DNA of 63,222 bases from Mesorhizobium sp. LNHC252B00 (lineage in GTDB: Bacteria; Pseudomonadota; Alphaproteobacteria; Rhizobiales; Rhizobiaceae): assembly GCF_000502955.1 (NCBI RefSeq), contig NZ_AYWO01000007.1, forward strand, positions 111,995-175,216, read 5' to 3'. A program made the position numbers and the translations under genes. Within the stretch, counting starts at the first letter, position 1; the number at the start of each line of letters is the position of its first letter. The notes under the pieces were generated by a model. It worked only from the letters and a program-made list of their open reading frames with translations. It had not been told where the DNA came from and did no database searches. Shown piece by piece: positions 26,990 through 35,119 of the stretch.

Positions 26990-27754
26990 CTACCAGCAGA
27001 CGTAGCCGCCATCGACAATCAAGTCGAGGCCGGTCACGAAGCTTGAGGCGCGGCTGGCCAGGAACACTGTCGGCCCGACCATTTCCTCCGGCGCCGCCAT
27101 GCGCCCCATCGGTGTGTCGCGCTTGAAGATCTTGACCTCTTCCGCCACCTCCGGCCGCTTGTTCATCGGCGTCAGCGTGTAGCCGGGGCTGACGACATTG
27201 ACGCGCAGTCCGCGGTCGGCCCACTCCATGGCGAGACTCCTGGACATGTGGATGACGGCGGCTTTCGAGGAATTGTAGTGCGCCTGCGTCAGGCCCCGGT
27301 TGACGATGGTGCCGGACATCGAGGCGATGTTGATGATCGAGCCCTTGCGTCGCGCCAGCATCTTGCGGGCTTCGGCTTGGCAGGAAAGGAACACGCCGGC
27401 GACATTCACCTCGTGCACCTTCTGCCATGTCTCCAGCGACAGCGTCTCGGCGGGCTCGGAGCCGGCAATGCCGGCATTGTTGACGGCGACGGTCAGCGCA
27501 CCGAGTTCGGCCTCGACGCGATCGATCGCCGCCGCGAGATCGCTCTCAGACGTCACCGTGCCGGTGAGCACAAGCGCCTTGCGGCCGAGTGCGGTGATCC
27601 GGTGCGCGGTTTCGTCCAGTCCACCTTTCGACGCATGGCCGAAACAGGCGACGTCGGCACCCGCCTCGGCCAGCCCGATCGCGATCGCCTGGCCGATGCC
27701 GCTGCCGGCGCCCGTGACCAGCGCGACATCGCCGTCAAGTTTGAAAAGATCCAT
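26990..27754 (-). CDS. SDR-family NAD(P)-dependent oxidoreductase
   Basis: This 254-residue classical short-chain dehydrogenase has a cofactor motif near residue 12 (ALVTGAGSGIGQAIAIG), NNAG at about 90 (VAVNNAGIAGS), a catalytic Ser (INIASMSGTIV) and the YxxxK pair (AHYNSSKAAVIHMSRSLA). A C-terminal FVTGLDLIVDGGYVCW is typical of glucose dehydrogenase/gluconate 5-dehydrogenase-like SDRs. It follows the enolase-superfamily gene on the same strand, with a broken gene fragment between, so a sugar or sugar-acid substrate is plausible. The exact substrate is unknown. Confidence 0.85.
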   Translation of the reverse strand: MDLFKLDGDVALVTGAGSGIGQAIAIGLAEAGADVACFGHASKGGLDETAHRITALGRKALVLTGTVTSESDLAAAIDRVEAELGALTVAVNNAGIAGSEPAETLSLETWQKVHEVNVAGVFLSCQAEARKMLARRKGSIINIASMSGTIVNRGLTQAHYNSSKAAVIHMSRSLAMEWADRGLRVNVVSPGYTLTPMNKRPEVAEEVKIFKRDTPMGRMAAPEEMVGPTVFLASRASSFVTGLDLIVDGGYVCW

Positions 27755-27792
27755 CGATAGCCCTCCCTGCTTTCGGGAAGGTACGCGCTGCG

Positions 27793-27917
27793 CTACGTCC
27801 CGATCAAGCGCCCATCCTCGACCTCGACAATGGTCGGCGAAAACCCGTCGAGCTCGCCGAGCGCCCAGGCATAAGGCGCAAATTGATCGGCGCGGCTTTG
27901 ATGCCGCGGATTTTCAT
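27793..27917 (-). pseudogene. Remnant 5' end of a second enolase-superfamily gene (frameshifted, truncated)
   Basis: Directly after the stop of the 368-aa enolase-superfamily gene, an ATG opens MKIRGIKAAPIN. After a frame change the next frame reads FAPYAWALGELDGFSPTIVE and then VEDGRLIGT and a stop. Both pieces look like the N-terminal capping domain of mandelate racemase/muconate lactonizing enzymes, whose capping domain ends in a V(E)DG-L-G-WGE pattern. The rest of the gene is absent. This would be a decayed dehydratase or racemase gene in the operon. The call rests on about 40 residues. Confidence 0.5.
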
Positions 27918-27918
27918 C

Positions 27919-29025
27919 TCAGCGCCCGACCTCGAAGAAAGGCTTCCCGAGCAGGTCGGGAACGACGTCGATGCCAAGGCCCGGTCCGTCCGGGATGCCC
28001 ATGCGGCTGCCGGCGACCGGCGGCATGTTCGACGCCGTGCGCACCGTCACCCATTCATGGAAAGCGATGGCGTGCAGCCGGCGCTCTTCAGGCGTCGACA
28101 GCGACAGATGCGCCATGGCAGCGGTGTCGATCTCGGCGCCGCCAGTATCCTCGACGGTGATCATGAAGCCGAGGTCGACGGCAAGGTCGCGGATCTGCCG
28201 TGTCCTGCTCACGCCGCCGAGCCGCGAAATCTTCAGCGTCAGCCCGTCGGCAGCACCCTTGCGGTGGATGTCGAGCATGTCGTCCAGCGAGGCGACGGAC
28301 TCGTCGAGCACCATCGGCTTGTCGAGCGAGCGGCGCACCGACATGCATTCGTCGATCGTCGTGCAGGGCTGCTCGAATGTATAGTCGATGGCCCGTGTGG
28401 CGTCGGCAAACTGGCGCGCCTGGTAGGGCGTCCAGCCGGCATTGGCGTCGCAGAAGATAACCGTGCCTTTCGGCACCGAGGCGGCGACCGCTGTGACGCG
28501 CTCGATGTCGTCGTGGACATTGCCGCCGACCTTGACCTGCAGCCGGTGGAAGCCGTCCTTGACGATGCGCTTGGCCAGCGTGGCCATGGCCTCGACCCTG
28601 CCATGCGTGACGACCTTGTAGAGTTCGGCCGTCTCGCTCTCCTGGCCGCCGAGCAGCGTCACCAGCGGCACGTCGGCGGCGCGCGCCGCGAGATCCCAGC
28701 ACGCCATGTCCAGCGCCGACTTGATGTAGGGATGACCCTTGAACACCGTGTCCATCAGCCGCCCGACGCTGGCAAGCCCGCGTGGATCGTGGCCGATCAG
28801 ATGCGGGGCGATCTCCACCACGCCGGCGCGGACGCCGGCCGCGAAGGCAGGCGAATAGAAATTGCCGAGCGGCGCCATTTCGCCCCAGCCGGTGAGGCCG
28901 CTATCCGAGGTAATGGACACGATCACCGCGTCGAAGGCATCGGCAACGCGCCCCTTCGACATGCGGTAGGGCCCGTCCACGAAAGGCTGCACGACATGGT
29001 AGGCTTTGATGGTTTGGATCTGCAC
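27919..29025 (-). CDS. Mandelate racemase/muconate lactonizing enzyme family protein (enolase superfamily)
   Basis: This 368-residue enzyme has an N-terminal capping domain (IQTIKAYHVVQPFVDGPYRM, GLTGWGEMAPLG) and a TIM-barrel domain. Active-site features include the strand-2 motif HRLQVKVGG, three metal ligands (Asp in CDANAG, Glu in YTFEQP, Asp in VLDES) and the strand-6 Lys in LKISRLGG. Such enzymes abstract an alpha-proton from a carboxylate. Its overall look recalls cis-3-hydroxy-L-proline dehydratases and related racemases, but the substrate is not determined. I chose the GTG at 29025, because the upstream 30 codons have no family resemblance. It is followed by a remnant paralogue and an SDR. 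Confidence 0.82.
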   Translation of the reverse strand: MQIQTIKAYHVVQPFVDGPYRMSKGRVADAFDAVIVSITSDSGLTGWGEMAPLGNFYSPAFAAGVRAGVVEIAPHLIGHDPRGLASVGRLMDTVFKGHPYIKSALDMACWDLAARAADVPLVTLLGGQESETAELYKVVTHGRVEAMATLAKRIVKDGFHRLQVKVGGNVHDDIERVTAVAASVPKGTVIFCDANAGWTPYQARQFADATRAIDYTFEQPCTTIDECMSVRRSLDKPMVLDESVASLDDMLDIHRKGAADGLTLKISRLGGVSRTRQIRDLAVDLGFMITVEDTGGAEIDTAAMAHLSLSTPEERRLHAIAFHEWVTVRTASNMPPVAGSRMGIPDGPGLGIDVVPDLLGKPFFEVGR

Positions 29026-29361
29026 GTGTCTTTTCCGTTGGCTGCGATGGTGGGGACGGGTCAAACGCCTTTCGAAGGGCGCTGTTCGAGACCGCGCGCG
29101 TAGGAGAGACAGCAAGCCAATCAGGTTGTCGACAATCGAACAAGAGCCATTATGACTTCTTCGAAGGCGCCAGCCTGGCGATCATCTCGGCGAGACCGGG
29201 CCCCGCCGTTGGTCACCGCGTCACGGCGCCGGGCCGATCGCGCTGTCACCCGTGTCGGTGCGCCTCGGCCACCCCTGACTGGGGGACTGCTCACGAAAGC
29301 GGCGCCCGCGACCTGTGGGAAGGTCGGGGCGCCGCGCTGAAGCCGGTCCTGACGGGGGAGT
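29026..29361. other. Intergenic region between RND adaptor end and enolase-superfamily gene
   Basis: About 335 bp without a supportable gene. On the minus strand a short in-frame tail AEMIARLAPSKKS ends at about 29151. It could be the last residues of a lost regulator gene, but it is too short to call. Confidence 0.35.
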
Positions 29362-30513
29362 TCAGGTGGCCGGCTTTTCCGGCGTTGGAGATACAGGCAT
29401 TCCGGGTCCGATCTTCTGCAGATTGCCCGTGATGACCTGATCGCCCTCGGCGACGCCGCTTAAGATGGCGACCTGATCGCCGCTCGTCGGGCCGAGCGAA
29501 ACCAGCCGCTGGTCGACCGTGTTGCCCTTGCCGACGACATAGAGATATTTGCCGAGCTGGCTCGAGCCCAGCGCCGTCTGCGGTACCATGAGCGCATCGG
29601 GCTGCTGCTTCACATGCAGCCGGACACGAACATATTGCCCCGGCAACAGGGTGAACTTGCCGTTGCCGATCGTCGCTCGCGCAGTGATGGTGCCGGTCGA
29701 ACGGTCGACCGAATTGTCGATGAAGGTCAGTTCGCCCTTCTGGCTCGCCTCGGTCTGGCCGGGAAGCAGGACCTCGACCTCGATCGGGCCGTTGGCGCGA
29801 GCCTGCTCGATCTCGGCCAGATCCGTCTCGCTCGGATTGAAGGTGACGTAGATCGGATCGAGCTGCACCAGCGTGTTGAGCACCGTGCCGGCGACGCTGA
29901 CCAGCGTTCCGACAGAGGCCTGGTTGCGGCCGAGGCGCCCACCGAACGGCGCACGGATTTCGGAATAGCTCAGATTGAGCTCGGCCGTGCGGACCGCCGC
30001 CTGGTTGAGCGCCAAAGACGCTTGCGCTTCGCGCAAGGTGCTGGTGCGCTGGTCGAAGCCGTCCTTGGCGAGGTACCCGCTCTTGGCAAGCTCGGTGCCG
30101 CGACCAAGATTGGAGCGGGCATAGTCGAGCGTCGCCATGTCGCGCTGCACCTGCGCCTTCGCCTGGTCAAGAGCGGCCTGGAAGTCGTCAGGCGAGATCT
30201 TGTAGAGAAGATCGCCTTGCCGGACGTCAACGCCGTCAGCAGCGTTCTGTTCCTGCAGATAGCCTGGAATCCTGGCTTGCAACGTTATGCTGCGGATCGG
30301 TTCCGTCCGCGCGGCGTAGTCGAGGTAGATCGGGATCGTCTTCCTGACGACGCTGACCACCGGCACCGGCATGACGAACGCCGCCGGGGCGGGCGCGGCA
30401 CCGGCCGTGCCGGCATTGAGGCTGAGATTGCCCATGTCGAGCAGGTGGACGCTGGCCACCGAGATCGCACCCAGCGCGACAGCCGTTCCCAAAGCGATTT
30501 TCCATTTACGCAT
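29362..30513 (-). CDS. RND efflux periplasmic adaptor subunit (membrane fusion protein)
   Basis: This 383-residue HlyD/AcrA-type adaptor has an N-terminal membrane anchor or signal (GTAVALGAISVASVHLLDMG) and a barrel-sandwich half (ITLQARIPGYLQEQNAADGV). A helical hairpin follows (QAKAQVQRDMATLDYARSNL), then the second lipoyl half (LSYSEIRAPFGGRLGRNQAS) and a beta-barrel (LLPGQYVRVRLHVKQQPDAL). It connects the inner-membrane pump encoded just upstream (15 bp) to an outer-membrane channel. No TolC/OprM gene is present here, so a channel encoded elsewhere must be used. Gene order is pump then adaptor, the reverse of the usual acrAB layout. Confidence 0.9.
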   Translation of the reverse strand: MRKWKIALGTAVALGAISVASVHLLDMGNLSLNAGTAGAAPAPAAFVMPVPVVSVVRKTIPIYLDYAARTEPIRSITLQARIPGYLQEQNAADGVDVRQGDLLYKISPDDFQAALDQAKAQVQRDMATLDYARSNLGRGTELAKSGYLAKDGFDQRTSTLREAQASLALNQAAVRTAELNLSYSEIRAPFGGRLGRNQASVGTLVSVAGTVLNTLVQLDPIYVTFNPSETDLAEIEQARANGPIEVEVLLPGQTEASQKGELTFIDNSVDRSTGTITARATIGNGKFTLLPGQYVRVRLHVKQQPDALMVPQTALGSSQLGKYLYVVGKGNTVDQRLVSLGPTSGDQVAILSGVAEGDQVITGNLQKIGPGMPVSPTPEKPAT

Positions 30514-30528
30514 GATCAGTCTCCAATC

Positions 30529-33500
30529 TTATTCGGCCGCTTCCGCCAGGGGCGGGAAGGCGTGCTCAGTCGTTGGCTCATTGTCTTGAGTAGCGGGCTC
30601 GTCATTGCCGCGGCGCTCGCGCAGCTGTTCGATGACCGCGTAGAAAACCGGCACGAACACCAGCGACAGAATGGTCGCGGCGACCATGCCGCCGAACACG
30701 GTGGTGCCGATCGACTGACGGCTTGCTGCACCGGCACCGGTCGCAAACATCAGCGGTAGCACGCCGAGGATGAAGGCGAAGGCCGTCATCAGGATCGGCC
30801 GCAGCCTGAGCCGGGCGGCTTCCATCGCCGCCTCCACAATGCTCAAGCCTTCCTCGCGCCGTCGCCGGGCGAACTCGACGATCAGGATCGCGTTCTTCGC
30901 CGCCAGCCCGATCAGCATGACGAAGCCGATCTGCGAGTAGACGTCGATCTGCATGCCGCGCATCCACAGCGCCACGAACGCGCCGAACAGAGCGAGCGGC
31001 ACCGCCAGCAGCACCATGAACGGCATCGCCCAACTCTCATACTGCGCCGCCAGGATCAGGAAGACGAAGACGATGGCGAGGCCGAAGACGACGGACGCGA
31101 TCGATCCTGCCTTGAGCTCCTGGAAGGTGATGCCGGTCCATTCGAAACCGAAATCCCTGGGCAGCGCGGTGGCAGCGGCCCGTTCCATCGCGGCGACCGC
31201 CTGGCCCGAGGAGAAGCCGGGTGCGGCGCCGCCATTGATCGAGGCCGAGGCGTTGTTGTTGTAGTGCGGCACGGTTTCCGGGCCGACGAACGGCACGAGC
31301 TTGCCCAGCGTGCTGAGCGGCACCATGCCGCCGGAGGCATTGCGCACGTAGAGCCGCGAAATGTCGGCAGCACCCGCACGTGCATCCTTGTCGGCCTGGA
31401 TGGTCACCCGGAAGGTTCGGCCGAACAGGTTGAAATCGTTCACGTAAAGCGAGCCGAGATAGATCTGCAGCGTGCTGAACACATCCGGCAGGTTGAGGCC
31501 GAGCAGTTTCGCCTTGCTGCGGTCGAGGTCGTAGTTGAACTGCGGCGTCGAGGTCGAGAACGGCGAGAACAGCTGCTGCGGATTGATCTCCGGCTGCTTG
31601 CGCGCCTCGGCGATCACGGCTTGCGTGGCGTCGTTGAGAGCTGAACTGCCGCGACCGGTGAGGTCCTCGACGACGAATTCGAAGCCGCCCGTCGTGCCTA
31701 TGCCGGGGATCGACGGCGGATCGAAGCTCAGCGCAAAGGCTTCCGGAATCTGCATCAGCTTGCCGCGCACGTCGGCGACGAGCTTGGAGGCGCTCTGGTC
31801 GGGACCGCGTTCCTCCCATGGCTTCAGGATGGCGAACTCGACCGCCGAATTCGACTGCGCGGCACTGGTCAGGAAGTTCAGGCCGCTGATCGAGCCGACG
31901 ATTTCGACGCCGGGCGTTGCCTGCAGGATGTCGCGCGCCTTCTTGGCCACTGCGTCGGTGCGTTCCAGCGAAGCGCCGTCGGGCAACTGGATGACGACGA
32001 AGAAATAGCCCTGGTCCTCGACCGGAAGGAAGGTCGAGGGCAGGCGTTGCCAGACGAAGTAGGTGGCGACCAGTCCGGCCGCGAACAAGCCGAGCATGAT
32101 CCAGCGCAGGCGGATGAGAATGCGCACGCCGTGCGCATAAGCATGCGACAGCCTGTCGAAGCCTGTGTTGAACCAGCGGAACGGGGCGAACTGCGTCTCG
32201 CCGCGATGCCGCAGGAAGGCCGCGCTGAGCGCGGGACTGAGCGTCAGCGAGTTGAAGGCGGAGATGCCGACGGAAATCGCGACCGTCAGCGCGAACTGAT
32301 TGTAAAGCCTGCCGGAGACACCCGGAATGAAGGCAACCGGGACGAACACGGCCATCAGCACCGCCGTCGTGGCGATGATAGGACCGGTGACTTCGGCCAT
32401 CGCGGCCTTGGTGGCCGCCAGCGGTTTGAGCCCGGCCTCCAGCTGTCGTTCGACATTCTCGACCACGACGATGGCATCGTCGACGACGAGGCCGATCGCC
32501 AGCACCATGCCGAGCAGGGAGAGCATGTTGAGCGAGAAGCCGAGCATCTCCATGACGACCAGCGTCGCCACCAGCGAAACCGGTATGGCGATGGTCGGGA
32601 TGATCGTCGTGCGCCAGCTTTGCAGGAAGATGAACACCACGGCGACGACCAGCACCAGCGCTTCGCCGAGCGTGATCAGCACGTCATGCATCGATGCCGA
32701 GACGAAGCGGGTCGTGTCGTAGTGCATCGCATAGGAGACGCCCTTCGGGAAACGGCCGGACAGCTCCTGCATCTTGTCCTTGACGCGCTGCTGCAGATCG
32801 AGCGCGTTGGAACCCGGCATCTGGTAGACGGCGAGCACGACGGTCGGATCCTTGCCGAAGAAGGCGGACGACGAATATTGCAGCGCTCCGAGTTCGATGC
32901 GGGCGACGTCGCGCAGCCGAACCAGCGAGCCGGTGCCGGTATTGGCGCGCACGACGATGTCCCCAAATTCCTTGGGATCGCTCAGGCGACCGACGGCATT
33001 GACCTGCATCTCGAAAGCGGTGCCAGCCGGGGCCGGGGACTGGCCGATCTTGCCGGCCGCCACCTGGACATTCTGTTCGGCGATGGCGTTTTGCACGTCG
33101 ACCGCGGTGATGCCGAGATTGGCAAGCTTGTCGGGATCGAGCCAGACGCGCATCGAATAGCGGCGCTCGCCGAAGATCTGCACGTCGCCGACGCCGGGCA
33201 ACCGCTTCAGCGGATCGACCACCTGCAGATAGGCAAGGTTACTCAGCGCCACCGGATCGACGGAACTGTCCGGCGAGGTCAGGTTGACGATGAGGACGAA
33301 GTTCGGGTTCTGCTTCTTGATCGTCACGCCGCCCTGGTTGACGATCGCCGGCAGCGACGAGGCCGCCTGCGAGACGCGGTTCTGGACGTCGACCGCGGCG
33401 GTGCTCAGCGAATAGCCGACATCGAAGGTGATGGTGATGGTCGAGGAGCCGTCATTGGAGCTCGTCGACGACATATAGGTCATGCCTTGCACGCCGTTGA

Positions 33501-33705
33501 TCTGCTGCTCGAGCGGCGTCGTCACCGTGTCTGCCACCACTTGCGCGCTGGCGCCTGGATAATGGGCGCTGACCACGACCTGCGGCGGTGTGATGTCGGG
33601 GAACTGGGAGACGGGCAGCAGGAAATAACAAATCGTCCCGGCGAGCACCATTATGATGGCGATCGCCGAGGCGAAGATCGGACGATGGATGAAAAAGTTT
33701 ACCAC
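30529..33705 (-). CDS. RND-family multidrug efflux transporter (HAE1, AcrB/MexB-like)
   Basis: This inner-membrane proton-driven pump of about 1058 residues has twelve transmembrane segments and two large periplasmic loops. The N-terminus NFFIHRPIFASAIAIIMVLA is typical. Proton-relay residues are present: the Asp pair in GLVVDDAIVVVENVERQLEA (TM4) and the Lys in GLAAKNAILIVEFARRRREE (TM10). I prefer the second GTG (33705) because GGAGG sits about 10 bases upstream of it; the first GTG is only 1 base from that site. It follows the small 84-aa gene and precedes the adaptor. The divergent TetR gene and two palindromes point to local repression. Substrates are probably hydrophobic or cationic drugs. 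Confidence 0.92.
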   Translation of the reverse strand: MVNFFIHRPIFASAIAIIMVLAGTICYFLLPVSQFPDITPPQVVVSAHYPGASAQVVADTVTTPLEQQINGVQGMTYMSSTSSNDGSSTITITFDVGYSLSTAAVDVQNRVSQAASSLPAIVNQGGVTIKKQNPNFVLIVNLTSPDSSVDPVALSNLAYLQVVDPLKRLPGVGDVQIFGERRYSMRVWLDPDKLANLGITAVDVQNAIAEQNVQVAAGKIGQSPAPAGTAFEMQVNAVGRLSDPKEFGDIVVRANTGTGSLVRLRDVARIELGALQYSSSAFFGKDPTVVLAVYQMPGSNALDLQQRVKDKMQELSGRFPKGVSYAMHYDTTRFVSASMHDVLITLGEALVLVVAVVFIFLQSWRTTIIPTIAIPVSLVATLVVMEMLGFSLNMLSLLGMVLAIGLVVDDAIVVVENVERQLEAGLKPLAATKAAMAEVTGPIIATTAVLMAVFVPVAFIPGVSGRLYNQFALTVAISVGISAFNSLTLSPALSAAFLRHRGETQFAPFRWFNTGFDRLSHAYAHGVRILIRLRWIMLGLFAAGLVATYFVWQRLPSTFLPVEDQGYFFVVIQLPDGASLERTDAVAKKARDILQATPGVEIVGSISGLNFLTSAAQSNSAVEFAILKPWEERGPDQSASKLVADVRGKLMQIPEAFALSFDPPSIPGIGTTGGFEFVVEDLTGRGSSALNDATQAVIAEARKQPEINPQQLFSPFSTSTPQFNYDLDRSKAKLLGLNLPDVFSTLQIYLGSLYVNDFNLFGRTFRVTIQADKDARAGAADISRLYVRNASGGMVPLSTLGKLVPFVGPETVPHYNNNASASINGGAAPGFSSGQAVAAMERAAATALPRDFGFEWTGITFQELKAGSIASVVFGLAIVFVFLILAAQYESWAMPFMVLLAVPLALFGAFVALWMRGMQIDVYSQIGFVMLIGLAAKNAILIVEFARRRREEGLSIVEAAMEAARLRLRPILMTAFAFILGVLPLMFATGAGAASRQSIGTTVFGGMVAATILSLVFVPVFYAVIEQLRERRGNDEPATQDNEPTTEHAFPPLAEAAE

Positions 33706-33953
33706 GACACACACGCCTCCCCGGCCGCCGTTGCCCTGCCGAAGGCACTGGCAACCCTGGACAACCTTTGAGCGCGCCCGACACCGAACTCATCCTGCGA
33801 ACGGAATAACGGCACCTCGCGCTGCTGCGCATCGGCGAGTGAGCGCAGCATGTTTTCGAAGGCGCGCGGATCAACGCCATCGGCTTTCATGACCAGCCGG
33901 ATCATCGGATCCCGGACGGCTTCCTCTATGGTAAGATCGCGGCGCTGTGGCAT
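33699..33953 (-). CDS. Small conserved-looking hypothetical protein before the RND pump
   Basis: This 84-residue protein begins MPQRRDLTIEEAVRDPMIRL and continues VMKADGVDPRAFENMLRSLA, a pattern I associate with short rhizobial hypothetical proteins. The ATG at 33953 has AAGGAG seven bases upstream, a strong ribosome-binding site. Its end overlaps the RND start by a few bases, so the two may be translationally coupled. It has no signal peptide, membrane segment or known motif. Function unknown. Confidence 0.6.
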   Translation of the reverse strand: MPQRRDLTIEEAVRDPMIRLVMKADGVDPRAFENMLRSLADAQQREVPLFRSQDEFGVGRAQRLSRVASAFGRATAAGEACVSW

Positions 33954-34106
33954 TGGCCGGCTCCTTGTCTGTCGGTTCGCAGCCCATGCTCGCGAACCGT
34001 TTTTCATCTCTTCACCGGCCGAGGCCGCATGATTGGCAGTTTTTCATCCGCCTTCGCCTGGCAGGGCCAGTTCACGGCCTTGTTATTGACGACGGACGAT
34101 AGAGGT

Positions 34107-34122
34107 GTTACCAGTAAGTAAC
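34107..34122. promoter_or_regulatory. TetR operator 1 in the tetR/RND divergent promoter
   Basis: The inverted repeat GTTAC-CAGTAA-GTAAC lies about 90 bp upstream of tetR. A second copy with the same half-sites and spacing starts 25 bp downstream. It is a probable binding site for the TetR protein controlling itself and the pump. Confidence 0.7.
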
Positions 34123-34131
34123 ATTCTGGAA

Positions 34132-34147
34132 GTTACAGACCGGTAAC
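34132..34147. promoter_or_regulatory. TetR operator 2 in the tetR/RND divergent promoter
   Basis: GTTAC-AGACCG-GTAAC is the second palindrome, with half-sites identical to operator 1. The centre-to-centre distance is 25 bp, about 2.4 helical turns. Confidence 0.7.
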
Positions 34148-34198
34148 ACCCTAGTCAAGAGGTGGCCGAGGGTTTTTTGGAAACGAAAGGAGATCATG

Positions 34199-34789
34199 AT
34201 GACAGAAGGCGTCGTGGAGCGCTCTCGTCCCCGGGAGCGGATCCTGGAGACGGCACGCGACATGTTCCACAAGCATGGCATCAAGGGCGTCGGCGTCGAC
34301 GCCATCACCGAAGCTGCCGGCACGAACAAGATGACGCTCTATCGTCACTTCGAATCCAAGGACGAACTGATCGTCGAATGCCTGCGCGCCAATGCGGCCA
34401 AGGCCGGCGCTATGTGGGATGTATTTGAAGCCGAATTTCCTGGTGACAAGCTTGCCCAGCTGCATGCCTGGGTTCGCAAGGCGGCTGCCATGCTCAATGC
34501 TGACGGTCGTGGCTGCGACATGGCCAATGCCGCCGCTGAACTGACCGAGCCGGACCATCCGGCCAGGCTGGTGATCAAGGAGCTCAAGGAAGCCCAGCGT
34601 GAGCGCCTTGTAACGCTATGCAGGGATGCGGGTATCGGTCAGGCCGAACTGCTCGCCGATACGCTGTCGCTGCTGTTCGAGGGCGCGCGTGTCAGCGTGC
34701 AGACCGTGGGAAACGAAGGTCCTAGCATGCAGTTCGTGCGCATGGCCGAAGGGTTGATCGTTTCCTTCCGGGGCACCGCCGCCGGTTGA
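34199..34789 (+). CDS. TetR/AcrR-family transcriptional regulator
   Basis: This 196-residue regulator has an N-terminal TetR helix-turn-helix (ILETARDMFHKHGIKGVGVD, then TNKMTLYRHFESKDELIVEC) and an all-helical ligand domain (GCDMANAAAELTEPDHPARL). The second of two adjacent ATGs (34199) is better spaced from the AAGGAG site than the first (34196). It is divergent from the small gene, RND pump and adaptor. Two matching GTTAC-N6-GTAAC palindromes lie between them, so it most likely represses the pump until an inducer binds. Confidence 0.88.
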   Translation: MTEGVVERSRPRERILETARDMFHKHGIKGVGVDAITEAAGTNKMTLYRHFESKDELIVECLRANAAKAGAMWDVFEAEFPGDKLAQLHAWVRKAAAMLNADGRGCDMANAAAELTEPDHPARLVIKELKEAQRERLVTLCRDAGIGQAELLADTLSLLFEGARVSVQTVGNEGPSMQFVRMAEGLIVSFRGTAAG

Positions 34790-34885
34790 TCTCCACCGCG
34801 ACTGTTGGCGTCTTACCCGTCGTGTGACCGAGGTGATCATCGCCGCCCCAACGCAGGCTGCACCGGAAATTTCCAAGGACCAAAC

Positions 34886-34922
34886 AAAAAAAGCCCGCTG
34901 CCGGGAGGAGGTGGCAGCGGGC
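34886..34922 (-). terminator. Rho-independent terminator for the LacI-ABC operon
   Basis: A perfect 10-bp stem GCCCGCTGCC/GGCAGCGGGC (34893-34902 and 34913-34922) is followed, on the minus strand, by seven T residues. It sits about 200 bp downstream of the lacI-type gene stop. The remaining 34790-35119 gap holds no gene I can support. Confidence 0.75.
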
Positions 34923-35119
34923 TCGATTTCGAATGTGGTGCGGGAGGAGGTGCACCCCATTCAGCGTCGGCATCGCATCTGGGAGGAGTAGATGGCCGAC
35001 AACCAGAAACTACGATTTGCCCAATGATTCGGCAATAATGAATCCTGCATAGCTCCTGTGCAGATTTGCCGTGTCAATTGTCGTACAAATCCGGATTGTG
35101 CCTTGCCAAGTCGCCCACC

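Noticed and set aside
29140..29200. Possible C-terminal remnant of a regulator gene (AEMIARLAPSKKS)
   Set aside because: Only about 20 residues open before an upstream in-frame stop; too little to assign.
32047..33771. Long plus-strand frame (574 codons) opposite the RND pump
   Set aside because: Shadow of the pump gene, rich in His, Asp and Arg with no domain; the minus-strand pump is unambiguous.
34903..34987. Repeated GGGAGGAGG strings downstream of tetR
   Set aside because: One is the loop of the terminator; the others lack a following gene, so they are not meaningful ribosome-binding sites.
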